A stretch of 64,000 bases of DNA from Fimbriimonadaceae bacterium (GTDB lineage: Bacteria > Armatimonadota > Fimbriimonadia > Fimbriimonadales > Fimbriimonadaceae): assembly GCA_019638775.1 (NCBI GenBank), contig JAHBTD010000001.1, positions 1 to 64,000 on the forward strand. The letters run 5' to 3'. Of the stretch, positions 17,675 to 26,400 are shown in pieces. Below the pieces are notes generated by a model. That model was not told the DNA's origin. It saw only the letters and a program-made list of their open reading frames with translations, and did no database searches. How positions within the stretch are numbered: position 1 is the stretch's first letter; every line of letters starts with the position of its first letter. Position numbers and translations under genes: made by a program.

Positions 17675-18873
17675 ATTTTCGGATCCGGAAAGTATTGAAA
17701 GAAAACGTCGTTTACGGCATTTGGCCTTTGGGCAGCTACCCGTTTCATGATTTCGCCAGCAAAGTTCCAGGCGAGCATGACCACGGCCAAGGGTTCCTCG
17801 ATCTTAGGCAAGAAGGCGCTTGGCAGAATGGGGATGTTGCGGCCGGGGGTCTTCAGACCAACCTTGAGCGGGTTGTCGTCGATAATTCCGTCGAGGTCGA
17901 GTCCGGCGTAGTTCAGGAAGGTGTTGGCTTTGGCGGCCGCCCCATAACCAATAACCCGGTATCCCTGTCTTCGAAAAGCAGCGATCTGAGCATGGATCAC
18001 TTGGGCGGTTCGGCGCACTTTGTCCGCAAATCTTTCATAGGTTGCGGGGTCATAGAAGCCGTCAGCTTCCTCTTGGTCGATCATTTCCTGACAGGCGACT
18101 TCGCAATGACTCAATCCTTCAGCCAGCGTCCACAAATAGCTGCTTCCATGAACGGGAACGCGGGTAGCGCCGACAACACTGAAACCGGCGCGGTGGGCAA
18201 GCTCCCGGAAAGACTTTGCCGTAAAGAACGAATGATGCTCGTGGTAAATGGTGTCGAACTCGCCGTTCACGACCATCCGGCTCTGCGACGTCTGGATATA
18301 GACATTGCCGCCCGGCTTCAACGCTGCCTTACAAGCAGTCAAGAACTCGAGCGGACTTGCGACGTGCCCGAGCACGTTCATCGCTATGATCGTATCGAAG
18401 CTCGGGCCTAGGGAATTGGCAAGTTCTGGCGACCAATAGTCCACTTGCGTAGGCACACCTCGGTCTGCTGAGGCATTGGCAAGATTCTCCGCTGGATCGA
18501 CACCGAGAACCGTATGCCCCCTCAAGAGGAACTGCTCCAAGAGCGAGCCGTCGTTGCTGGCGATGTCCAGCACCGACATGCCGCTTCCTTGTCGCTGTTC
18601 AACCTGCTGAACGAAGTCCTTGAAATAGTCCACGAGCGTTGCTGTCGTGCCGCTAACGTAGAGATATTCCTTGAACATCAGATCTGGATCAACGGCGACG
18701 GTGAGCTGGCTATGCCAGCAACGCTTGCAACGGTTCACACCTAAGGGGAATGTTTCGAGCGGCTTCGAGCCGTCGTGGTAGGAGTTCGCCAGCGGCTGAA
18801 CGCCCAGATCGAGATACGTTTGCATGTCCGCTGAGCCGCAGGCCAGGCATTCGGTCATCGGTGTGTAGTTCAC
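17650..18873 (-). CDS. NDP-sugar C-methyltransferase (Methyltransf_13/23/C-MT14 type)
   Basis: The 407-residue product has the three-part layout of sugar C-methyltransferases such as TylC3/TcaB9. An N-terminal zinc module (CLACG ... CKRCWH, residues 9-53) is followed by a Rossmann SAM-binding domain with VLDIASNDGSLL (about 100-112) and YHEHHSFF, the catalytic His/Tyr region. The C-terminal domain has VIGYGAAAKANTFLNYAG. It methylates a keto-deoxysugar nucleotide in this family. The ATG overlaps the epimerase stop by four bases. It would supply a branched deoxysugar to the neighbouring glycosyltransferases. Confidence 0.87.
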   Translation of the reverse strand: MNYTPMTECLACGSADMQTYLDLGVQPLANSYHDGSKPLETFPLGVNRCKRCWHSQLTVAVDPDLMFKEYLYVSGTTATLVDYFKDFVQQVEQRQGSGMSVLDIASNDGSLLEQFLLRGHTVLGVDPAENLANASADRGVPTQVDYWSPELANSLGPSFDTIIAMNVLGHVASPLEFLTACKAALKPGGNVYIQTSQSRMVVNGEFDTIYHEHHSFFTAKSFRELAHRAGFSVVGATRVPVHGSSYLWTLAEGLSHCEVACQEMIDQEEADGFYDPATYERFADKVRRTAQVIHAQIAAFRRQGYRVIGYGAAAKANTFLNYAGLDLDGIIDDNPLKVGLKTPGRNIPILPSAFLPKIEEPLAVVMLAWNFAGEIMKRVAAQRPNAVNDVFFQYFPDPKICQNQPLS

Positions 18874-19937
18874 AACAGCAGACTCCTTTGGTACGCCGGA
18901 GACTTGAGCAGATCGGCAACGATGCTCTCGATACTGCCTTTGAATTCGAAGCTATATTCCGACTCGAACTTTGCTGAGCTGACGGTGAAATCGTAAGTCG
19001 GGGAATCTGGCTGTCGGATGACCGGGACATCCATGATCCAAGCCACTTTTTCGGCAATCTCTCCAATACGGGCGTTGAAGCTGGCGAGGTTGTAAAGCCC
19101 GGGCTTGCCATCATGTTTCAGCATTGCCTCAATAGCCCGACAAAGATCGCAAATATCCAGAATGGGCCGATGCGCATCCGGATTGGATACTTCGACGCAT
19201 CCTTTCTCCAGCGCCGTCATCACCATCCGGTTGATCATGAGTTCGCCGCGAAGATTGGGTGAGGGGCCATTTACCGTGCCAAACCGCAGACCGTAGGCCG
19301 GGACGTCGGAGATTTCAGCCATGACATCGCTGCAGTGCTTGGTAAGGTCGTACATATTGGTCGGTCGAAAGCTTCGGTCTTCCTCACTAGCCGAAGCCGG
19401 CGACATCCCCGAGTACACGCTGGACGAGCTCGCATAGATAAGGCGTGTGTTTCCAAGCTTTTGCAGGAGTTTGAAGAAGCCGACGGTGTTGTTATCGAGT
19501 GCGCCTTCCGGATCGCTCAGGGCTGCTCCTACGCTGGAGTGCGCGGCGAGAAGGATGACAGCTTCGAAGCTTTGAAGGAAGTCTGACTCAATATCTCGAT
19601 AGTCACGGCAGATATGGGGATGTGCAGACGGAGTGACTATCACTTCAAAATCTACAGAAGAAACGGAGACTCCCGAGTCCAACAAATGCTTACAAAGGGC
19701 GGACCCTATGTAACCGCACCCGCCAAGAACAAGTACGGGCGCACCACTCGGCGCCTTAATATCCGGAAGCCTCCCCGTGTCTGGATTCATCGCCTTCCCC
19801 TGTGCATCCATTATCCGGCAGCTTTGGCAAACTGGGGCATCTTTTTGCGGATTGCGAGTGAAATTTTCGCAATTGCTGCAGCCGGAAGCTCTTGCGCAGA
19901 CGCCGCAGAGCTTGCACCCTGCCTCATCGTTGCTCAC
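18870..19937 (-). CDS. NAD-dependent sugar epimerase/dehydratase with Cys-rich N-terminus
   Basis: The product is 355 residues. From about residue 68 it is an extended SDR: VLVLGGCGYIGSALCKHLL (GxxGxxG NAD site), YASSSSVYSG, YDLTK (catalytic Tyr and Lys), then LRFGTVNGPSPN and a C-terminal substrate part. These enzymes epimerise or dehydrate nucleotide sugars. The first 42 residues hold seven cysteines in CxxCxxC-x5-CxxC-x13-CxxC order, which is not part of the SDR fold and probably binds zinc. The start is GTG at 19937; the same frame stays open and Cys-rich for about 40 codons upstream but has no start codon. It is first in the sugar operon, followed by an ATGA overlap. Confidence 0.85.
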   Translation of the reverse strand: MSNDEAGCKLCGVCARASGCSNCENFTRNPQKDAPVCQSCRIMDAQGKAMNPDTGRLPDIKAPSGAPVLVLGGCGYIGSALCKHLLDSGVSVSSVDFEVIVTPSAHPHICRDYRDIESDFLQSFEAVILLAAHSSVGAALSDPEGALDNNTVGFFKLLQKLGNTRLIYASSSSVYSGMSPASASEEDRSFRPTNMYDLTKHCSDVMAEISDVPAYGLRFGTVNGPSPNLRGELMINRMVMTALEKGCVEVSNPDAHRPILDICDLCRAIEAMLKHDGKPGLYNLASFNARIGEIAEKVAWIMDVPVIRQPDSPTYDFTVSSAKFESEYSFEFKGSIESIVADLLKSPAYQRSLLL

Positions 19938-20219
19938 ACTTGGAACGAAGCAGCCTTGAAGCTCACAGCCTTGAAAGGCCCGTTGGCAGCCATGCCTCGT
20001 GTAGGGGCAGCGTGGAGATGCTAGGGCTTTTCGGTTGGTTGGGCCGACCTAGGCAATTCAGAAGGCACCCGACTCACTGACTCATATGACCGCTAGAAGA
20101 ACCATTAATCATTGCCTGCAGCCTCATTGTCAGTAAGGCCTATGAGCGTCTTGAGGCAAACCGGCTGCAAGTGCCTTGAGGCGGCAGCCAGCTGTAAAGA
20201 CGACCATCTGACGCCGGAG

Positions 20220-20225
20220 TATAAT
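20220..20225 (+). promoter_or_regulatory. Putative -10 box for the membrane protein gene
   Basis: A perfect TATAAT lies 31 bp before a GTG start that has a good ribosome site (GGAGGC, 20247-20252). No clear -35 is seen. Confidence 0.45.
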
Positions 20226-20256
20226 TGCACCATCCAACTTAGTCCCGGAGGCGACA

Positions 20257-21135
20257 GTGAGTGATATTAAGACTGCTAGCTACAATCACCTGGCAGATTA
20301 CTACGGCCGCATCGTTTCAACCCGGTTCGCAGTGTTCGGCTTCTATATCACGGCGCTTGTCGCTTTGATGACGCTGCTTGCCCAGCAAGAGGCTACTCCC
20401 GAATCGGCCCAAGCCCAGCCGGTTGCTGTTATCAGTCTGACGCAGCACAGCGAGAAAAAGGGAGGGGACAATGTGTTCGCACCGCATGTTTCACCGGCTC
20501 AGACCGGGCATGAGTCTCATTCTCAGTCGGCGAAAAGCTATCCCTGGCTGCCATGGGTTGCGATACTAGTTGCAAACTCTCTATTCCGCCTTTTTGAAGC
20601 CAGGAATATTCGAATCTTGAGCCAAGTGGCATATGAAGGCGTCGAACTGGAGAAACATAGCGAAGGCGTTGAACACAGCCTGTTCAAGATTCACCCTTTC
20701 ATCGACATGAAAGACCCTACAGCGCTTTCATCGACAGAAGCGCTTTGCCAAACATTCCTTCCGCTCTACAGGGTATTTAAGGCCAGCAAGGGTGAGTTCC
20801 TTGATTGCATTGCCAGTCATTCCTTTGCATTGACTGCTACAATAGGTGCTGTCAACTTCGTTGCCGTCTGGAAACTCTGCGAGATTTTCAAAGGGTTCCT
20901 TTATATGTTTAATCCGTTTTGGAAATCAGCAGGAATTACGATTGTTTTTGCATTTGTATCGTTCTTAATGGCAAAGCGGATCAAGACAGGAAGCCACAAT
21001 ACAGAGCATGAAAATGATTCTAAGACTCTAATAAATGAAGCAATATCAATCATTTTTTTTGTAGCCTTTGTAGTATTCGCGTTGGTGGCAAACAAAACTG
21101 AAACTCAAGATGCAGAAGAGGAACAAGAGACTTAA
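20257..21135 (+). CDS. Membrane protein of unknown function
   Basis: The 292-residue product has about four predicted membrane helices: residues 23-43, 94-113, a pair spanning about 185-245, and 263-283. A long hydrophilic loop with several His (about 50-90) follows the first helix, and a helical soluble segment (115-180) lies between helices 2 and 3. The C-terminus is acidic (AEEEQET). No family is recognised. The GTG start has GGAGGC 5-10 bp upstream. It is a single gene, AT-rich in its last third, divergent from the sugar operon. Confidence 0.7.
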   Translation: MSDIKTASYNHLADYYGRIVSTRFAVFGFYITALVALMTLLAQQEATPESAQAQPVAVISLTQHSEKKGGDNVFAPHVSPAQTGHESHSQSAKSYPWLPWVAILVANSLFRLFEARNIRILSQVAYEGVELEKHSEGVEHSLFKIHPFIDMKDPTALSSTEALCQTFLPLYRVFKASKGEFLDCIASHSFALTATIGAVNFVAVWKLCEIFKGFLYMFNPFWKSAGITIVFAFVSFLMAKRIKTGSHNTEHENDSKTLINEAISIIFFVAFVVFALVANKTETQDAEEEQET

Positions 21136-21204
21136 AGCCCTAAATAACCATCAACCTTTGGGAGACATGAAGAGACTCCTCCGGCATTCCGGAAGAGCCT
21201 TGGG

Positions 21205-21755
21205 TCAGCCTTTAGCCCATTCGGGCAGGGGCGTCAGGGGGTCGTAAGGGGAGCGTAGCCCCGGGTGTTCGCCTGTCGCGATAGCGGCGATGAGGCGGTC
21301 GACGGTCGGGTTGTGCAAAGCGAAGGTCGGCAGCTTCTCCGGAGCGCGGCGGGAGACCGCCAGGTCCACCTTGGCGTCCCACTGGAACCGCCAGAGCATC
21401 GCCCCCGGAACGGCTCGCGGTCGAGATTCGGACCGAGATGGCGGCGGAAGCCGCCCGACATCACCACGATCCGGGGAGCGCTCCAGCGCAGCGGCACGAG
21501 AGCCGTCCTCTGGTGCGCGGGACTGTGGATGCCGACGACGAGGGTTCTGCCTGCCAGGACCAGCCGCTCGGCCTCTTTCTCCAGCTCGTCCAGCTCGGCC
21601 TTGGTGTGGCCGGGCAGGCCTGCCGCATTCGGCAGATATGCCAGCTCCGATTGCAGCAAGCGGACGTTTCCGTAGAGCCAGAGCCTTCCGTCTTCGTAGT
21701 ATCCCGGCTCGGCCTCGTAAGGCAGCGAGCGCCTGGGGGGAGTCTCAGGGGACAT
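21205..21755 (-). pseudogene. DprA/LOG-like Rossmann protein, frameshifted
   Basis: The first frame (from 21755) encodes an N-terminal part with LPGHTKAELDELEKEAERL and GRTLVVGIHSPAHQ, then IVVMSGGFRRHLG, a Rossmann-type pattern resembling short DprA-family DNA-processing proteins. At about 21405 the homology-like sequence moves to another frame (MLWRFQWDAKVDLAVSRRAP ... PLPEWAKG, stop at 21205). The junction lies in a run of five G (CCGGGGGCG, minus strand); adding one G would restore a 184-residue protein. So this is either a one-base deletion in a homopolymer or a sequencing error. The start has a strong GGAGGTG ribosome site. Family assignment is by pattern and tentative. Confidence 0.6.
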
Positions 21756-21853
21756 CGGGTTTCACCTCCAAAGTGCAGAGCCCGCTTCCGGCAGGCTCAT
21801 TCCCCCACGCTCGGCCCTTTGTCGCAAGGGTGCAAATTCTGCGGCGCACGAAG

Positions 21854-21878
21854 AAAAGCGGGTCCGCAAGGGACCCGC
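21854..21878 (-). terminator. Rho-independent terminator of the DUF932 gene
   Basis: An 8-bp perfect stem GCGGGTCC/GGACCCGC (21858-21865 with 21871-21878) is followed on the minus strand by TTTTC. It lies 16 bp beyond the stop of the DUF932 gene. Confidence 0.8.
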
Positions 21879-21893
21879 CGGGTTGAAGGGTTA

Positions 21894-22865
21894 CTACAGC
21901 CGGGACAGATCGCGATCGAGCAGGCTGCCAGCTAACGTCTCCAACCGGTATCGTTCGTCAGCCGGTTGGAGCTGAGCTGTGGCGGTAATGGCGTTGATGA
22001 GGTCGAAGGCGGTAAAGGCGAGCCTATTCATCGGCAACTGGCGCTGGATCGTCTCCAAAACGCTCTCCGTCAGCGTCCAAGCCTTAGAGAGATTGTCGAG
22101 TGTCGACTTGGGCTCAGTAATCCGAAAGTTTCGCGATTGCTGCAACTTGTTCAGTTCAATACGGCCTGTATCCAAGGCTTCCCTTGCCGACAGTTGGATA
22201 ATCTCGCACAGGTTCTCCGGCTGAGCGCCGATATGCTTGCGCGCATAGAGGTTCTGGTTCCGGACCAACCGCACCATGCCGTTGGTGCAGACCTGCCGGT
22301 AGAGGATCGCATTGATCGTCAGTGTCCGCATACCGACTTCGCTGTTGGCGATGTGGACTCCGGCTAAGATCGGATCGTCGTCCCCCGATCCGATCTTCGG
22401 ACTAACCAATCGCAAGTGAAAACTGACGTCGGTGAGCTCAAACCAGGTCACGATCAGTCCATCCTCCATCAATGGCTCAACCGCCTCAATCAGCTTAGAG
22501 TTGTCGATGCAGGCATACTTCTCACTCAGCACTCCGCGAAGCGTAAGACCAGATGCACGTAAGAACAGCTGCCGATCTGGCTGCCCTGATTCGGCAAACC
22601 GGCGCATCCAATACTCAAACTGCAGGTCCTGCAAAGACGGAGGGCAGCGCTTGAAATAGCCGGAGGGTATGCCGAGCTTCGTACATAACTGGCCAAGCGC
22701 CCAGGTGTTTGGCTTTAAATTGACTGAACGATCGCCTTCGATGTCGAGCGAGAGCGCTCCATCCCGCATGGCGAGCGCCGTCGGCGAAACGGTTGTGTCC
22801 CAAGTGTCACTGGCGGCTTTTTCGGTACGGTTGACGATTTCTGGAAAGGTACAAGTAGCTTTCAT
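21894..22865 (-). CDS. DUF932 (phage/plasmid-like) protein
   Basis: The 323-residue product matches the DUF932 pattern: a leading region with GIPSGYFKRCP, then FLRASGLTLRGVLSEKYACIDNSKLIEAV, a beta-rich middle (VSFHLRLVSP, VGMRTLTINAILYRQVCTNGMV) and a helical C-terminus. These proteins are common on phages, plasmids and integrative elements; their role is unknown. ATG at 22865 is preferred because AGGAGA lies 6-11 bp upstream, whereas the longer frame to 23111 gives an unlike, Cys/Arg-rich leader that overlaps another coding remnant. A strong terminator follows the stop. It is a single-gene unit next to relic genes. Confidence 0.85.
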   Translation of the reverse strand: MKATCTFPEIVNRTEKAASDTWDTTVSPTALAMRDGALSLDIEGDRSVNLKPNTWALGQLCTKLGIPSGYFKRCPPSLQDLQFEYWMRRFAESGQPDRQLFLRASGLTLRGVLSEKYACIDNSKLIEAVEPLMEDGLIVTWFELTDVSFHLRLVSPKIGSGDDDPILAGVHIANSEVGMRTLTINAILYRQVCTNGMVRLVRNQNLYARKHIGAQPENLCEIIQLSAREALDTGRIELNKLQQSRNFRITEPKSTLDNLSKAWTLTESVLETIQRQLPMNRLAFTAFDLINAITATAQLQPADERYRLETLAGSLLDRDLSRL

Positions 22866-23014
22866 GTGATTCTCCTGAATGGCGTGAGTTGTTGTTCGCT
22901 CACACCATTCGGGAACACAGTAAGAAGTTGATTTGCAGAGAGCAAAAACTAGGGCGTTTGATTTGCGATTGGCGAGCGGCCGCATGTAACCATGCCGAGC
23001 GCATAATGGGTTGC

Positions 23015-23310
23015 ATGTGTTCCCGAGCATCCCATATTGCCGGGGGGAATCAGCTCGAGAGCCTCCTTGACATTGAGGACGCCTTCGAGGATGTTGAGGA
23101 GTACAACGCAACGCCTAGGACACTACTGCCAGTCGTGATTCTGAAAGACGGCAAGCGCAAGCTCGAATGCATGTCTTGGGGGATTCATCCTCAGTGGGAC
23201 CCTAAGCGCCCTCTTGTCATGTGAGATCCGAGACGGCTTTAGGAAAGCCGACTATTCGGCATTCGGTGGATTAGCGCAGGTGTTTGGTGCCGGTGTCGGG
23301 CCTCTCCTCG
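23015..23310 (+). pseudogene. Decayed SRAP (YedK/HMCES-type) peptidase gene
   Basis: The frame begins MCSRASHIAG, with Cys at position 2 as in SRAP proteins, which crosslink to abasic sites in single-stranded DNA. It continues EEYNATPRTLLPVVILKDG and MSWGIHPQWDPKRPLV, matching the family's YNIAPTQ...PVV and WGLIPxW segments, then stops at 23224. The next frame resumes RSETALGKPTIR (family: ARSETxxxKPxFR), and a third resumes RRCLVP near 23275. One base deletion near 23218 plus further changes have destroyed it. Homology by remembered family pattern. Confidence 0.65.
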
Positions 23311-23456
23311 TTTGCCAGGATGCTGGGCATACATGACCAATACCGTACACCAGGTCCTCATGAATCTGGACGTGGGCACAAGTGAGGCTGCTCTCGGTCA
23401 CCTAAGCATGCTCGTGCATAGCTAGCTATTGACGGTCTCCATATTGTAGGAGCATA

Positions 23457-26400
23457 ATGAACCTGGTGGGGAACGGAACAATAAGGGCAGCTGAACTGCT
23501 TGAGCGATTCAGAGACAACCTGCTAGGGACTGAACGGAACAACCGGCTCGTAAACTTTCGCAGCCGAACCTTGACGTCAAAACGGCCCATCGAGCGCGTA
23601 GTCGAAGTTACGGGAGAAGACCCGACTCAAGTCTTCTCAACTCTAGTAAATGAACAACGCGTGATGTCTTTCCACGGGCAACCTGACAAACAGGATCGCC
23701 TTGATTTGGAGCAGGAAGGCGAGTCCAATGAGTACTTTGATGAAGCTAGCGAAAGCCAAGTGGATCAAACGGATGAAAAGCTCAACACACCGTTACAAAG
23801 AAGTCGACTTGAGCGTCATCTGACCAAGATTCACCGTGACCAAGTCGCGATGATTGAGGAACAAGGTGTCAACGCCCTTTACTTGGCCCTGGGGATGTTG
23901 GAGTGGTACGAAGCCGATCATTCATGCGAAAGAAGACTCGCTCCCCTTGTCTTGGTTCCAGTGCTGCTTGAGCGAACCGAGCGGGGAGGATTCAAGCTGA
24001 CCTGGGATGGCGCTGAGATCGGCACTAACCTGTCACTTGCTGCTCTGCTTAAGAAGGACTTTGCCATTGACCTTCCCATGGTGCCAAGCGAAGAGATTGA
24101 TGTGGACAAGTACGCCGCCCAGGTGTCAGCGGCAATCCGAGATCAGAAGGATTGGAAGGTTCAGACCGACACCATCGCGCTTGCCTTCTTCAGCTTCGCG
24201 AAGTTCCTGATCTACAAAGACCTTGCCCCCTCATCTTGGCCCAAAGCACGGAGCATTCTTGAACACCCCGTACTGCAGGCGTTGTTTAAGGTCACAGAAT
24301 TTGAGGAGATCGAGAATGCGCTTACGGACAACGATGACCTCGACTCACATAGGCCAATTGGTCAAACCAACGAGGTCTTCGATGCCGACTCGTCGCAGAC
24401 GCTTGCTATCTTGCAGGCCCAGCAAGGCAAGTCAATGGTCATCGAAGGACCTCCAGGTACTGGGAAATCACAAACTATCGCAAACCTCATCGCAGAATTC
24501 GTGTCGCAGGGCAAGCGAGTTCTGTTTGTCTCGGAAAAGGGAGCCGCGCTTAACGTTGTTCACGACAACCTCAAGAGGGCCAAGCTGGACCAGTGCTGCA
24601 TAGAAATTCACGGCACCAAGTCAAAAAAGCAAGCCTTCTATCAAGGATTGAAAGACACCGTCGAACAGGCACAGCCAAGACTTGCGGCTGCAAATGAGGC
24701 ACTCAGAACGCTGTCAAACAGCCGTGATACGTTGAACCACTACGTCGAGGCACTTCACACCCCTCTTGGTGTATCGATACGAACTTCTGAGAAGTATGTA
24801 AGCGAAGGAAATCGGGAACAGGGCACAGTCGGGGTACTGCGGGGAATTTCTCCTCGTGAAGCAATCGGACGCCTTATCAGCTTAGGACCTGAACCCGATA
24901 CTGACGGGCGCATGTCGTTCGAGTGGATGTATGGTTGGACGCAGGACGACTTCGATTCAAAGTTAGAGCTTGTCGCATCGCTGGAGGCGCAGGTGAGCAG
25001 GTTAGGTCGCCCAGCTCATCATGCATTCGCAGGTTCGAAGCGAACGTATATTTCACCTGACGACAAACGCGACCTCGCCCGCAAGATAGACGAGGCTGTT
25101 GCATCCTTTGGAAAGTTCCGGGCAGCGATTGACTTTCTCACCAACCGGCTCCACCTTGAACCTGCAGTAGATTTGGACGATGTTATCAATTTTGGTCATG
25201 TAGTCGACTTCATCGTGTCCGCGCCAGACACGCGAGGGGTTGACTTTGGTCAAGCCATATGGAAAACCGATCCAGAGCGCATTAAGTCGGCCGTTCAGTG
25301 CGGAGGAGAAGCGGCAACCATTGAATCTGAATACGCAGATCACGTAAAGCCCGACTCATGGAAAGCAGACACCAATGGCCTTGAAGAAGGCCTGCTGCCT
25401 CCGTCTCACACACTTGAAAATATTGGAGAACTGTCTGGCTACCTTAGCGCTGTTGATGGGCTTGACTTCGCAATGACGGAAATGAGGACCCTGGCCAAGC
25501 GTCTTGCCGAATTGATGGGCGTAGAAGTACCAAGCTCGTTCTGGAACCAAGAGTCGTTGGCTACAACAGCCAAAAGACTCGCCGCCGCGCCCGATTTGCG
25601 GGGGCTAAACGTTGAAAGCGAAAAGTGGCTCACAGAAGAGGCTACGTTGCGTAAGGCGCTGGAACTCTTAAAGTCTTGCCAAAGCGCTCATATGAAACTT
25701 CAGGGCAAGGTGTCCCCAAGCGTTTGGACCACAGACATTGAGCCGATGCTGATGACTCTTGAGAAAGAGGGCGCTTCAGTTTTAAAGCGGTGGTTTAGTC
25801 GCCGCTACCGAGATGCAGCAACCTCGTCAACAAGAGCGCTCGGCTTGCAAGGCAAAGTAACCCATGTCAACCTTGTGGCGATGCTCAGTGAGGTCCGTGT
25901 GGAGCGACAGTCACGGGCTCGCCTCACACAACTGCGACCTTCGCTTCTGGAGCTCTTTGCGGAGCGCTGGTCAATCGAAGATGCTAATGCCGACGAGCTT
26001 GCTTCGTGTATTGACTTTCTTTCGTTGCTCCACGGTGACGTTGGTAAGGACAAACTTGAAAGGGGCACCGTCCGTTGCCTGCTCCGCCAAGACTCCTTGC
26101 GTGATATTGGCAAGTTGGCTGACGGACTTCGCACCGCCATGTCTACAAGCTCGACAACAATCGGGCAATTTCGTACGGCACTTCAGGTTCACGACTCGGG
26201 GGCATTCGAGTCAGATACAGGCGACCCGAACGAAAGGCTATACCGTTTTGTAATCGACATCATTGAACCGGCCAAAGCTATAGCTGACGGACTATTTAGA
26301 CCCTCAAGCTCCACGCCAACTTGGCAAGAACGACTCCGACGCATTGACGCAATTCGACGGCATCAATCAGCCACAAAAGAATACACGGAGGAAGAAAAAA

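Noticed and set aside
22866-23111. N-terminal extension of the DUF932 gene to 23111
   Set aside because: A good ribosome site precedes the ATG at 22865 and the extension overlaps the SRAP relic with unlike composition.
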